From assembly GCA_001692895.1 (NCBI GenBank), contig KV748207.1, positions 682,001 to 746,000 on the forward strand: 64,000 nucleotides of DNA. Reading direction: 5' to 3'. The notes beneath the pieces are model-generated. The model saw only the letters and a list, made by a program, of their open reading frames with translations, had not been told where the DNA came from and searched no databases. The position numbers were made by a program, and so were the translations under genes. The stretch is from Cenococcum geophilum 1.58 (Eukaryota; Ascomycota; Dothideomycetes; Gloniales; Gloniaceae). Of this stretch, positions 10,448 through 23,100 are shown in pieces (position 1 is the first letter of the stretch; every line of letters starts with the position of its first letter).

Positions 10448-12173
10448 AGCGTTTTCGCCGTAGTAGATAAGAGTGCGAGAGATAAAGGTTTGTCTAAGCG
10501 AAAGGGTACCTCGTGGAGAAACACCAGGATTGTGAAGTTGTAATGGAAGCTAGGCAGACATAGCGGGGTGGGCAGTGCTGGCAGGGTGGGTAGTGCTGGC
10601 GGGGTTTGGCAGTGCAACATAGGTAGTGCAGTGTAGCAACGCAGGTTTGTCCAATCAGGCTAAAAGACGAAAGCTGTGACCTGGCCAAACAACCACGTGC
10701 TTTAAAAAGCACTTTCGTAAATGTAGGCTATAGTAGAAAACAGCTTAAAAAAGCAGGGATGGAGGACTGCGTCGATACACCTCCACCAAGCGATCCTTTG
10801 AAGTCCGCATCGCCGGGTGAGCTCCTGACAGTGTCGCTATCTAGTTGTGCCGAACTCCATTGCATACATAATCAAAAAAGGGAACTAACTACGTAACAAA
10901 CCACGCGCTTCCAAAGACTACCTAGTCGGTGCTAGCCTGGATGAGAACCACGATGGGAAGGCAGTTAGGGACGGAGTGTTAGCAGCCGGCTGTGAGTTGC
11001 GGCCAAAACTTCCCAAAGTGTATTATGACTGAAGTCCTGTCAGCAACGCGTTATTTCTCACCAATATCCAATTGAATATATCCACGACAAAATTGCGAGC
11101 TATACACTCGGATGTTATTCGGTAACGAGGCGTGGGAGCTAAGGTGATGACAATGTTATAGTCCTCATTGGCTGGTTGGAAGTGAGATTGCCACCTTGCG
11201 TGTCATTCCGAATAGTTCCGCTACAGCTAACATAATAGGGCTCGCAGACGCTGACTGATCTGGTTCGAGACAATCTTGATGCCGAAGACGGAAGCGATGA
11301 CTTCTATGGCCAGACCTGGCTGAATATAAATGCGCTGATCAATCTTAACGCTTGCCGATGCGAACCGATTCACGATCGGATGATGAGCTAGCAATTACGC
11401 GTGGAGGATTTCCAAGCGGGTGGCGTGTGTGCACGTCATCCTTAGAGGCTCGCGTAGCGAATGTCCCACTATAAGCTCTAAACTCAATTTTAACGTTGTC
11501 TCTGCTTCTGGATAACAACCCCTTAGTACGGCGGCGAAGATCTCTATACTTGCTGAAGTTAGTAAATAACCGCCTACTAAGCACTAGCAAAGTTACCACC
11601 CTTAGTTTTAGCAAGCAATATGCAAGTAGGGGCATGCTAAACGACTACATTGGTGAAAAGACCTTATTTTTCTATTGGCTCACTAGAGAGTGTGCAACCC
11701 CCTCCTAAAAGGAATACTATTCTTCTCGCGTGGTGAAAACCAGAAGTCTAGAAAGCTATCTAAACAGTCACCCTGCGGCTCCTAGAACCTCAAACCTTGA
11801 CAATGTTTTTCCAAAAAATAGGATAGGAATGCGCATATCAGCATATGTTGTTAGCCCCTGCACCACATACGAGCAAAAGAGCCGCAGTGCAGTCAAGCAA
11901 TTGAGACCGGCTAACAGACTTCCCGGGAAATGGCTATATTTAGGGCCCACTATTGGAATCCACACTAAGCTGACGGTATACTAAAAGACGCGCAGCAGGT
12001 TTGTGGGTCACCTCGACGTACGCCGCTTGACGACCGGTGAAGAGGTAGATCCATCCCGATTTATGCGAGCGGGTGAAAGTTGAAGATATATAAACGCTCA
12101 GGAAGTTCCTCTTGGAGAGGAGTATTCTAACACTATCCTGCATCTCCTCACAACATTTTACTAAACTTTCAGC
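10448..12173. other. Intergenic between NLR and catalase genes
   Basis: It holds the divergent upstream regions of the two genes. A G-rich minisatellite of about 20-bp units (core gggtgggcagtgctggc) lies at 10565-10640. Short frames at 10758 and at about 11250-11340 (a stretch reading LVRDNLDAEDGSDDFYGQTW) look protein-like but have no domain or splice partner. AT-rich sequence runs from 11500 to 11980. No RNA gene seen. Confidence 0.4.
12086..12095 (+). promoter_or_regulatory. TATA-like box upstream of the catalase gene
   Basis: The sequence atatataaac lies 79-88 bases upstream of the catalase ATG at 12174, a spacing usual for a TATA element with a short 5' UTR in filamentous fungi. The call rests on sequence and position only. 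Confidence 0.4.
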
Positions 12174-14687
12174 ATGTATTCTGTCCTGTATTTCCTAACC
12201 TTCGTTGGCACAGCTATAGCTGGTTGCCCGTACATGTCCGGTGAACTTCCGCAGGGCCATGAAAATTTCCGTCGAAGTGAACGTCCTGACAAGCGCCAAA
12301 CCCTGGGTTCGATCGCAGGAACCACCATGGCCACCCAAGACTTCCTCGCTCAGTTTGAACTCAACGACACTAGTGCCTACATAACTACCGACTCTGGTAC
12401 TCCAATTGACGATGCCGTAAGCCTGAAGGCCGGGACCCGTGGACCCACTCTATTAGAGGATTTCATCTTTCGGCAGAAGCTTCAGCGTTTCGATCATGAA
12501 CGCGTAAGTTATTTGCCTCCTTGAGCTCTTATAATTATCTTATAGATAAATCTATCCGCTTTCGGTTTTATTATTACTAACTATTCTGTGCTAGATTCCT
12601 GAACGTCCAGTCCATGCCAGAGGTGCTGGTTAGTCAATCGGAATCTACTTCATCACTACTATTGTTTAACAAAATCTAGGGGCTTACGGAGTCTTTACGA
12701 GTTATGGCAATTTCACAAACATCACAGCGGCTTCATTCCTCTCTCAGGCAGGCAAACAAACACCGATGTTCGTTCGGACGTCCACTGTTATTGGCGAAAG
12801 GGGTAGCGTAGATTCCGCTAGAGACGTGCACGGACTAGCCACTCGGTTCTACACCGACGAGGGAAACTTTGGTAAGTAGTGCTCCCCACGATACTATACA
12901 GAACAAACGACTGACTAGATGAGGAAGACATTGTTGGCATCAACACTCCAGTATTCTTCATTAACGATGCCATCCTCTTCCCCGATCTCATTCATGCTCT
13001 CAAGTCAAGCCCAGACAGCCAAATCCCACAGGCTGCGACCGCGCATGACTCCGCCTACGACTTCTTCAGCCAAGAACCTAGCGTACTGAACTTGTTGATG
13101 ATGGTCATGGCTGGTTACGGGATTCCGCGATCTTATCGCCACATGGATGGGTGGGGAGTACACACTTACCGGCTTGTCACCAACGAGGGTAATACAAAGT
13201 TGGTCAGATGGAACTGGAAGTCGTTGCAAGGCAAAGCAAGTTTCCTGTGGGAAGAGGCTCAAATCGTGGGTGGCAAGAATTCCGATTTTCATCGCCAGGA
13301 CATGTGGAACGCAATTGAGGCTGGCATGTACCCAGAGTGGGAGGTATGTTCTCTATGGCTCATATCCTTTTCATTTTGCATTGCTGACAATCTTCAGCTC
13401 GGTGTCCAAATCATGAATGAAGAGGACCAGCTGGCCTTTGGCTTTGATCTTCTGGACCCAACCAAATTCGTCCCAGAGGAACTTGTGCCAATTACCCCAC
13501 TCGGGAAGATGACTTTGAACATGAACCCAAAGAATTACTTCGCAGAGACAGAGCAGATTGGGGTAAGGAGGGGGAATCCAAGATAAACACTATGATTTTC
13601 ATACTAAGATGTCTGACAGTTCCAACCGGGGCATATCGTTCGTGGTATCGACTTCACAGATGACCCAGTTCTACAAGGCCGTCTCTACTCCTACTTGGAT
13701 GCTCAACTAAATCGGTATGGAGGACCAAATTTTGAGCAGGCCCCAGTAAACCGACCAAGAGTTCCAATTCATAACAATAATCGTGACGGAAAGGCTCAGG
13801 CCTATATCCCGACCAACATTGCCGCCTACTCACCCAACACTCTCAACTTTGGCTCCCCAATGGAGGCAAATCAATCTGTTGGAAATGGTTTCTTCACTGC
13901 TCCGAACCGTTACGTAACAGGAAGCCTCACTCGTGAACTTTCTCCTACCTTCGCAGACCACTGGAGTCAGCCACGCATGGTTTGGAATTCTCTTTCGCTT
14001 GCAGAACAGCAAATCGCCGTCAACGCACTCCGGTTTGAAGCATCGAAGGTTGTTTCCGTGACAGTCAAGCAGAACTTCATCAACCAGCTTAATCGCATTG
14101 ACCACAGCTTGGCAGCGCGCGTAGCCCAGGTCCTTGTTGATGTGACCGTGCCAACGCCACAGAATACATACTACAACAACAACAAGACGGCTTACATCTC
14201 TATCTTTAACAATTCGTTGCCAACCATCCAGGGTCTCAACTTCGGAATCCTAGCATCTGTCTACTCCAATCAATCTATGGCCCAAGCAGCGAGCCTTAGC
14301 AAGCAATTCGCAAGCCTTGGCCTCTTCGTCAGCGTCGTAGGTGAGGACGTTGCTCCAGGTGTTAACCTCACTTACTCTACTGCCGACGCTATCAACTTTG
14401 ACGGCATCCTTATTACCTCCGGTTCGGAAGGCATCTTCATCAACGGAACGTCTCCCTTGTACCCTCTTAACCGTCCGCTTCAAATTCTGCAAAATGCATA
14501 CTACTTTGGTAAACCAGTGGGTTCAATGGGTAGTGGCAGCAACGCATTGCAGTTCGCCAGAATCGGAGCGACGCCTGGAGTCTACATGACCAACAATTCT
14601 GCTACTCTTTTGTCCAATTTCGAATCTGGCCTGAAACAGTTCAAATTCCTAGACCGATTCCCGCTGGACCCGACCATTAATAACTAA
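12174..14687 (+). CDS. Secreted large-subunit catalase, six exons
   Basis: Exons 12174-12503, 12595-12628, 12680-12871, 12919-13343, 13398-13562 and 13620-14687 join in phase to 737 residues, the usual size of fungal large-subunit catalases. It converts hydrogen peroxide to water and oxygen at a haem. A signal peptide is clear ([16 protein letters not shown], then [11 protein letters not shown]), so it should act outside the cell or in the wall. Distal His-117 lies in PVHARGAG and distal Asn-194 in GINTPVFF. The haem-ligand region is [15 protein letters not shown] with Tyr-407 expected to bind iron. The C-terminal 150 residues form the flavodoxin/DJ-1-like domain of this clade ([19 protein letters not shown]). 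All five introns are 47-91 nt with good branch sites, and no disruption is seen. It resembles catB/cat-3-type enzymes, but the exact orthologue cannot be fixed by eye. Confidence 0.95.
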
Positions 14688-14983
14688 AAAGGGGCTCTAA
14701 TTTGCCTACCCGGACGAAGCGTCTATTTCTGGTGAGAAGGGAACAAAAGTGGGTTGGAACGGCATTGTGGTTTACTAGTAAGGGCAAACAAAATAGGAGG
14801 TAGGAATAGTGGTTGGAATGGTATATACAGATTGAATAGTAGAATACGTGTATTAGCTTACTTAGAGGTTGAAATTAATATTACAGAGTCTTGCATCTCA
14901 GTAATCCTAAAATATCTAACTAATATTAAAATTTAAAAAGGGGCGAGGGATAGGAAATGTCACCGGGCCCGCTCGCGAGCTAA
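14688..14983. other. 3' flank of catalase up to the transposon nest
   Basis: AT-rich sequence with the presumed catalase 3' UTR. A 60-codon plus frame (14754-14936) shows no domain. The last bases, ctcccgac at 14984-14991, are the left target-site duplication of the nest. Confidence 0.5.
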
Positions 14984-17900
14984 CTCCCGACCAGGGTTGT
15001 AAATCAGTCAATCAATTCGATTCAATTGAGGCCTCGAATTAATTGAATTGAAAGCTTTGTAAGCAGAAGGCTCAGTTGATTGAATTAATTGATTCAATAT
15101 TAAAACGATTGCAACTAATTGCAACTACGTAGTAGTTAGTAATTATCACGAGTCTTGGCGTGGTGTTAATGCAGGAGGACCTATCTGGCGACACCTAGAT
15201 CGTTTTCTACAGTCGTTTCTGTCGCTCCTGCCGTCGATATAGGCCTATTGCGGGTCTTGGCATGGTGAAGTTACCGTCCTGCCGTGTACTTTCTGTTCCT
15301 TCCTTCTGCGGCCGCCTTAACTACCTATCTACTATCTTAATTACGCCTTCCTTGTCCCACGATCCTACCGCCATTAAAGCTCCGATTATATTAGATTATA
15401 GTCGTGCGCGATTGGGAGTGATCAGTGGTAGACGCGTCGGTATTGCCATCTAAGCTGTAATCGGAGGCGTGCTGGAGGTCGGTAGGGCCGGTAGGATTAG
15501 AAGGAGCTGTAGAGAGTGTTGAGGTATTTGTTTGGTCATCATCTGACGTGTTAGAAGCCATGGTGGTAATATAATTAATATTGTCAGTGGGCAAATCTAG
15601 TAGTAAAACTCTTCTTACCTACCAAGACTCTGGCGATAATGTAACAGTATAAGCATTGTTATTTATGTTTAGCATATTTCTATATAATATCAAAAGTTTC
15701 AATATTTGTCAATCAATTCAGTTTAACTAGAACCCAGTGTGGCCAACAGGCAGCGTCGCTGGCAGCGTCGCTGGTAGCTCGCTGCTAATGTAAGCAGTTA
15801 GTCAGCGTACATAGTTACAACAGTTAGTTAGCGTATATTTATGCAGCGCGCTAACAGCTCGCTGCTTAAGTGGTAAGGAAGGATCAATTTAGTAGTGTTT
15901 TAAAGCTTTTTATAGAAGTTAAGGATCTTCGGATCTCCGGTTAAAATTCGGGTAGGAAACCCTAGGATATCTATACTAAATTATATGGTTTTCTCCAAAT
16001 TCCCCGTCGCGTTTATATACGCGTTTTGTCTACCAAATATTAACCCTTATTATAATAGGAAAATGTAACGAACTTTATATTTTACCTACTAGTAATATAG
16101 TAGAGCTTCTTCCTCTACTCCTTCTTTATCTAATTCTCGGTTTACGCGTTTATTAAGCTCTTTAGTAGCTTATAGACCTTGCGGATCTACTACTTCTACT
16201 CCCCTTACAATTAATAACACGTCTAAACCAAATAAGTAGAATAACTCTATATCGCGAGAACCTCTACTAGCTGGCTAAAACTACGGCTATATATTCCTAA
16301 TTAACTAAAAGAACCTTTTCCTAGGTAAGTACAATAGGATTACTAGTTATTATAGATACTGAGTAATTAATAAGCGGTCGCTTTTAAAGACGGCCTTTAT
16401 ATCGCCTATATAAAAGTATAGAGTAGATCTATTTTAGGACGGACCAGAGGGAAGAAAAAAACTCTAGCTATGCAAGATCTGCCATCTAGCTTAAAAACCA
16501 GCTGTATTACTTATAATTAACGGTATAGATTATATTATTAGCCATTTAAAATTAAAGTATAGTATTATATTAAACCTAAAAAGCTATAGTGGTACTGTTA
16601 GCGACTTAGTCAATTAAGACATAAGCACGGCATGGGGGTCGCGCAAGCCTATACGATTGGATTGTTTATAAACGAGAATCTAAAGCTAGAGAAAGGAAAG
16701 GAGAAGAAAAGCAGCGCCGGTCGAAGTAGGGTTCTTTTATATAGTCCTTTAGTCACGTGACCGTAAAGTTCTGCCAAGTTCTGCCACCAAGTTCTGCCGT
16801 TTTCTGCCAATGCCGTAATATTACCCCCCCCCCTCCACAAAAGCCTGCCCTTAGGCTTTATATATCCGTATTATACCCATAAGGCGTTTTTATCTTTATA
16901 TTCTTCCGGTAGCCTATTATCTTCACTATACTAGCACTCTATCTACTCGTCTAGGTACTTTAGGGGTCCTAGTTTACTAGGGTAACGGCTATAGAATTCT
17001 TAAAGCTTATAGGGACTACTAATAAAGTTCTATATAGGGTACTAAGTAGGATCTAAGTCATAGCCTTTCCAACTAACGCGGTACTTTAATGTTTTCCGTA
17101 CTAGTTTACAGGCTAGTATTTCTTTAATTTCCCATTCGTTATTACTACTAACTTAAATTAGTAGGGGAGGTTCGTTCTTTTATCCAGGCAATAGGTTATT
17201 TATGGCCTTCCGTAGCTTATCCGGTAAAAAGATAGGGTAAACCTTAATTAAATCTAGGAGCTTTACTTTATACAAGTTACCTATTTTCTTAAAGACCGTA
17301 TATAGCCCTACCATCTAATAGTCTAGCTTACGGCTAGGCCGTTCCGTCTTCTAGTTCTTTATTATAACCCAAACTATATTACCTACGGTAAAGTCAGGCT
17401 CTCGCCTATACTTATTTACCTACTATTATATAGATTTCTAGGCCTTTTCTAGGTTTGTACGGGCTACCGTCTAGGCTTCTTCTAAGCGCTTAGCGTACTA
17501 CTAGGCTTCCTTATAAGACAGTTTCTCGCATACAGTCTATAGTCCTTCTAGCCTATCCCAGTCAAAGCTTATTTAGGGTAGATACCCCATTTCTAGTTAG
17601 ATAGGTGCAAATCCCGTAAAGTTATAGGGTAAGGTCGCCTAGGCGTAGTCTATTAGAAGTAGCAGTTCGCCCTAATTATCTTAGAAATAGTTAATAAAGG
17701 GCCGGAGTCTCTAGTCCAAGTATTAATTTACAATCTCCATCTAACCATTTATTTAGGGGTAGTACGCCATAAAAAGCTTTAGCTTAATGCCTAGAATCTA
17801 GGTAAACTTATTCCAAAAGGCTAATATAAACTACGGCCCGTAATCGGATATAATAGTGTTTAGTAGTCCATAAATTCGGTAGATGTAGTAGATATACAGT

Positions 17901-20116
17901 TAGGCCGCCTCTTTAGTATTAATATTCTTATAACAGGAAATTAAAAACGGGCGCTTGCTAAAGTAGTTAACTAGGATTATAACCATATTATATCTATTAC
18001 GGACTAGAGGTAGCTTATAAAAGTCTATAGAGATATATTACTAGGGGCGGTTAAGTATTAGGAGGGGTTTTAATAGTCCTAGGGTCTTATCTCGTAGAAT
18101 TATAGACCTATAGCAGTTATTGTAGTTCCGTATATAGCGGTCAATATCTATAATTATTCCGGGCTAGTAGTAGCGGTCGCTAATAATCCTACGGGTCTTA
18201 TTTTTTCTAGGGTAGGCCATAGAGACCTAGGCATATACTTCGGCAATAAGCTAAGTCCGTAAGTTCTGTTCCTCTGCTACCACTAGCCGTTTATAGTACT
18301 TAAGCAGTCCACTTTCAAGGGACTATAGGCTAGAAACATTCTTTGCCTTTTTACGGTACTCCTATAGAGAAGGAGCCGTACGGTTTATCTATAGTAATTT
18401 ATTAATTAAGTTAAGTCCTAAAGGGTTAATAGGATACATCTCGGCGCCTAAGAAGTCTATACTTAGTTCTGCCTATATCCGGGGGTTAAGGTACTCTAGT
18501 TATAGTAGCGTCTAGGTCTATAATAAGATCTTTATAGCTATATAGTTACCTAGGTCTTGTTCGCGCCTAGTAAGAGCATTTATATAGTTTGTAGCGCCTA
18601 GTCTATATATAATTAAGAAGTTAAACTAAGATAGGATATCCGCCTAGCGTACCTGCCGGGCTATAAGGGCCTTAGTTATTATAAAGTATTCTAGGGCCTT
18701 ATAATCTAATACTACCTTAATAGGTTTAGGGGTCCCTTTAGCTATATACGCCAGTGCTAAAAGCTAGAGATAATAGCCAGCATTTCTTTATTATGGATAT
18801 AGTAGTTTAGTTCAGCATCTATTATAGTCTTTAAATAGTATATAATAGGGTGCCATTCTCTGTCTAGTTACTTCTAGGAAAAAATACTAGCTATTACGCT
18901 GTCTAAGGCATTAGTTTTTAGCATTAAGGGCCGTTCTGGGTCAAAGTGGGTAAGTAGGGGGGCTAACACTAGCCGTTTTTTAAGCTTATTAAAGGCCTGC
19001 ATATACATAGCGTTAAAGTGAAAGGGCTAGTCTTTCCTAGTAAGGCGGTTAAGAGGCCGGGCGATCCTACTATAGTTCTTAATAAAGCGTTAGTAGAAGT
19101 TATAAAAACCTAAAAATAATTACACCCCCTTTACGGTCCGTGGGGGCGTCCACTAGTTAATTACGGCTATTTTCTCTAGGTTGGCCTTAATTCCGTCTAT
19201 ACTAATAATAAAACCTAGGTACTTTATACGCTTAATACTAAATTCTAACTTCTTAATATCGGCCTAAAGGCCAGCTTCGCGGAGCCGTTATAAAACTTTA
19301 TAGACGTGCTCCTTATATTCCAGTTCGTTCTCCAAGTAGATTATAATATTATCTAAATAAGCCGTATAGAAGTCGTTAAGGTAGTTAAAGAGTATATTAT
19401 TTATATACCGCTAAAACGTAGCTAGTCCATTAGTTAGTCTAAAAGGAAGTACCTTATATTTATACGTTTTATAACGGGTCTAAAATATAGTAAGATCCTT
19501 AAACCTAGGGTCTATCCTAATTTAGTAAAAGGCCTAGCGGATATTAAGCTTTATAAAAACCTTAGCTCTACTTATTTAGGTAAAAGTCTCATTAAGTAAG
19601 GGTAGTAGGTAGCGGTTCTTACGGGTTATATTATTTAGCTTATAGTAGTCAATACAGAAGCGCAGTCCTCTATTTAGCTTTTTAACAAAGAGAATAGGTA
19701 AGTTAAAAGGGGCTTAGCTAGGCTCAATAAAGCCCTTATTTAGATTATTAATAAGGTACTACTTTATAGCCTATAATTTGGCAATAGACTATAGGTAGAG
19801 AGGGCTAGAGCTAAGGGTACTTCCCTTATCTTACTTAATCTTAATCTTATAGTTGTATAGTTAGTAGGGTAGAAGTATATTAGACACTACCTTAAAGAAT
19901 ACGTCCTTAAATTTCCGGTATTAATTAGGCAGTTTTTATTCCACTAGTTCTTTATCTATAAGCCCACTTTCCTATCTACTAAGCTCACTTTCCTTTTCCT
20001 TAATTATTTGGTTAATTTCGTATAGGCTAGTTATAAAGGCAACGGTATTAGGCTAAACTAGGTTCCGATAGAATCCTATAGCACTAATACAGCAGATATT
20101 AACTAGTAGGAGGTCC

Positions 20117-23100
20117 GTAGGTGTTACGGGACGGGGCAGTGGCTACAAGACGTATATATTCAAGGAGTCTACAAGACGTTACGCGATCGATCGTAAGGGT
20201 CGAGGGCATAAGGAGGTGATATACCTACGCGTAGCTGACATAAGCTGTACGTAAGGTGTACGTGAGAGCACGGGGCTCTCCTATGGAGGCCCCTGCGGTA
20301 GGGTTCCGTAACACTACCCCCCCTCCTATAGAGGCGGAGCTCCGGCGACGCTGTGGTTACTATATATATATAGAAGGGACACTTAAGGTATAGAAAAGAA
20401 GAAAGGGGGGTATTACTAAAGGCTTAAAATAACGTTATATAATAAGGCTTGGCATCTAAGAATCCAACCAATTAGACAACTTTAACTACCGGTTAAAGTT
20501 CCTAGACATCTCAACGATATTCCGGTCACGTAATCGCACTTTACTGTAATCTAACGGCAATCTAACGGCAATTTGCCCCTATATGGTAATATATAACGGT
20601 TTAACTCTATAAGGGCTCCTATAGAGGATTAGGTATAAAATCTCTGCTTAGGCCTAGTTTCTATAGGTTCGCGTAGTAAAAGTCGCTAATTAGATCCTTT
20701 ATATTTTTGAAGTCTTCCTATAATTGCCATTCTGGCTAATCTATATCGAATCCTATATATATAGCTCTGTAGTAGAGCCGTCGTCCTCTGCCTTTGCTAA
20801 AGTATTTAGAGTTAATAATTCGTTTAACGGTCCACTCCTTGTAGTTCTTATCTTCGTTCTCGTCTCGGATTAGTACTAGTAGGGGTTTAGGCTGTATCTG
20901 CCCTAATAAGGGGTTAGGCTAGTAAAGGTATAGTAGCTATAGGTAAAATATAGGCTATATCCCGCGGGTAGCTAAGGTAGACGGGAGCTCTAGCTTATAT
21001 ACGGCTCCCCTATTAATAACTTATTTAATTAGGTAGGGGCCAAGGTTCTTATAATTGAGTGACTTTATAGGCCTCTACGTAGAGATATTACGTATATCTA
21101 GCTATACCCAGTCGCCAACACATATCTCTGGTAGTAGCGTTCTATAACAGTTAGCAAAGTAAGCCTACTTTACTTAAGCCTAGGCCATTTCTCCCTTGTA
21201 GTAGTCAAGTAGATTTTTCATACGGTCTGTATATTGGTCGGCAAGTAGCATCTTAAGGCGTTTTCTATATAGCAGTTTCTTATTAATAGGTTCTGGTGGT
21301 TCTATGCCAGATTAGGGGTAATATCCCTTATTTGCGAAGAACGGGGTAAGTCCTATAGTAGTTAAGACATAATTATTCGCTATAAATTTACCTAGTAAGA
21401 GGTAATCCACCCAGTCATCTTAATTATAGGCGACTACCTATTATAGGTACGCTTTTATACTAGCATTAGCGTTTTCCAGTTACCTAGTAGTTTTATAATA
21501 GAAGGATATAGATATCTTAACAGAGATGCCAAGGCGTTAGCAGATTCGTCTCTATACATCAGAGCCAAACTATATACCTTAGTCGGATATAATCAAGTTA
21601 GGTAACCTATATAATCGGTAGATTTCGCGAAAAAAGGCGTTAGTAACGTCATTAACGGCTACGCCTTTAGTTAGAACGTAATGGCGCTCTTTTATAAGTC
21701 GGCATATTATCATAAGGATATTCTTATAGGTACGGCCATGTCGCTTATAGGGTAGTAGGTTAACAACGAAATCTATGGCGATATCTGCCCATTATTATAT
21801 AGGTACTGGTAAAGGGTACAGTAGTCCTTAGTACTTTATATTAAAGGCCTTAGCGCGCTTATAACTATAGCAGGCGCCTATAAAGCATTCAACTAAGTCT
21901 ATTATTTTAGGCCAGAAGTAGTATCGGCTAAGAAGCTTATAGGTTCCTCCTTTACCTAAGTAGCCGCTTAATCGGAGGTCATAGGCCATTTAAATTAGTT
22001 GCCGTTATAGATTTTCTAAGTTAGGGACAAATAGACGGCCTCTATAATAGAGCCTATTCTCTTTTATTTTTAAGGCTACTATATTAATCTAGCCTAAGCT
22101 TTAGAGTTTAGTCGGTAGCGTATAAGCGCTAGCGGTCTTTACGGCAATAAGTTAATACAGTAATAGGTTAACAGAGGTATTATATACCGTGGTAATAAGC
22201 TTATTAATTTTAGGAGGTAATTCTAGTTCTATAGTATAGAGCTAAAGTATAGTTAGCTCTATTGTAGGTAGTATACCTAGGGCCAAATTCCGTGCTTTTA
22301 GGATCGTTTATTATTAGAACTAGTTATAAGGGTTATTTTTAGACTAAGGAAGGTCTTATAAGCGGCGTGTTAGGCTATTAGGCTTAGTACCTTATACTCC
22401 TAGCCTATATATAATTTTAAAGTTAAAACTAGAGAGAAACTCGTTCCAGTATACTTAGTATTAGTTTAGCTATTTTATAGTCATAAAGTACTCAAGGTTA
22501 TAATAATCCGTAAGGACTTCAGTTGGCTAGTTAGGTTCTGCTAAGGAGAGTTCTAGTTAGAATTCCTTAAACGCTTATACAATCGCAAGAAGTTCCTTAT
22601 TATAGATCTTGTAGTTATATTCTTATAGTATAAGCTTAGATAAATAGAATGCAACTAGGTAGAGAAGACCGTTATTACCCATCTAAAAAAGGACGCCTGC
22701 GTTAACGTGGTCTAAGGAGTTAGTCTTAAGATAAAGTTATCATCCTGGTATAAAGTAAGCTAGGATAAGTGCTTTAGTAAAAGCATCTTTAAGGTCTTAG
22801 AACGCCTTCTCGCATTTAGGCGTTTAGATAAAACATAGATATATTTTTCTTCCTTTTACAAAAAGGCCCTTTATTCGTATCATTACTATAAGTGGTGCTA
22901 TAACACCCAAGAAGTTATATATAAATTTTTAATAGAAGTTGGCAAAACTAAGAAAAGCTTATATATCTTTAATGCAGTTAGGGGTTTGCCATTTAGTAAT
23001 TATACGTACCTTCTTGGGGTCCATACGGACACCCTTAGTAGTAATAATTAGTCTAAGGTATTTTACTTCTATAACTAAGAATTCGCACTTCTTTAAATTA

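Noticed and set aside
10316-10712. Frames overlapping the start of the SesA exon
   Set aside because: They are shadows of the SesA coding exon and its GC-rich minisatellite promoter region.
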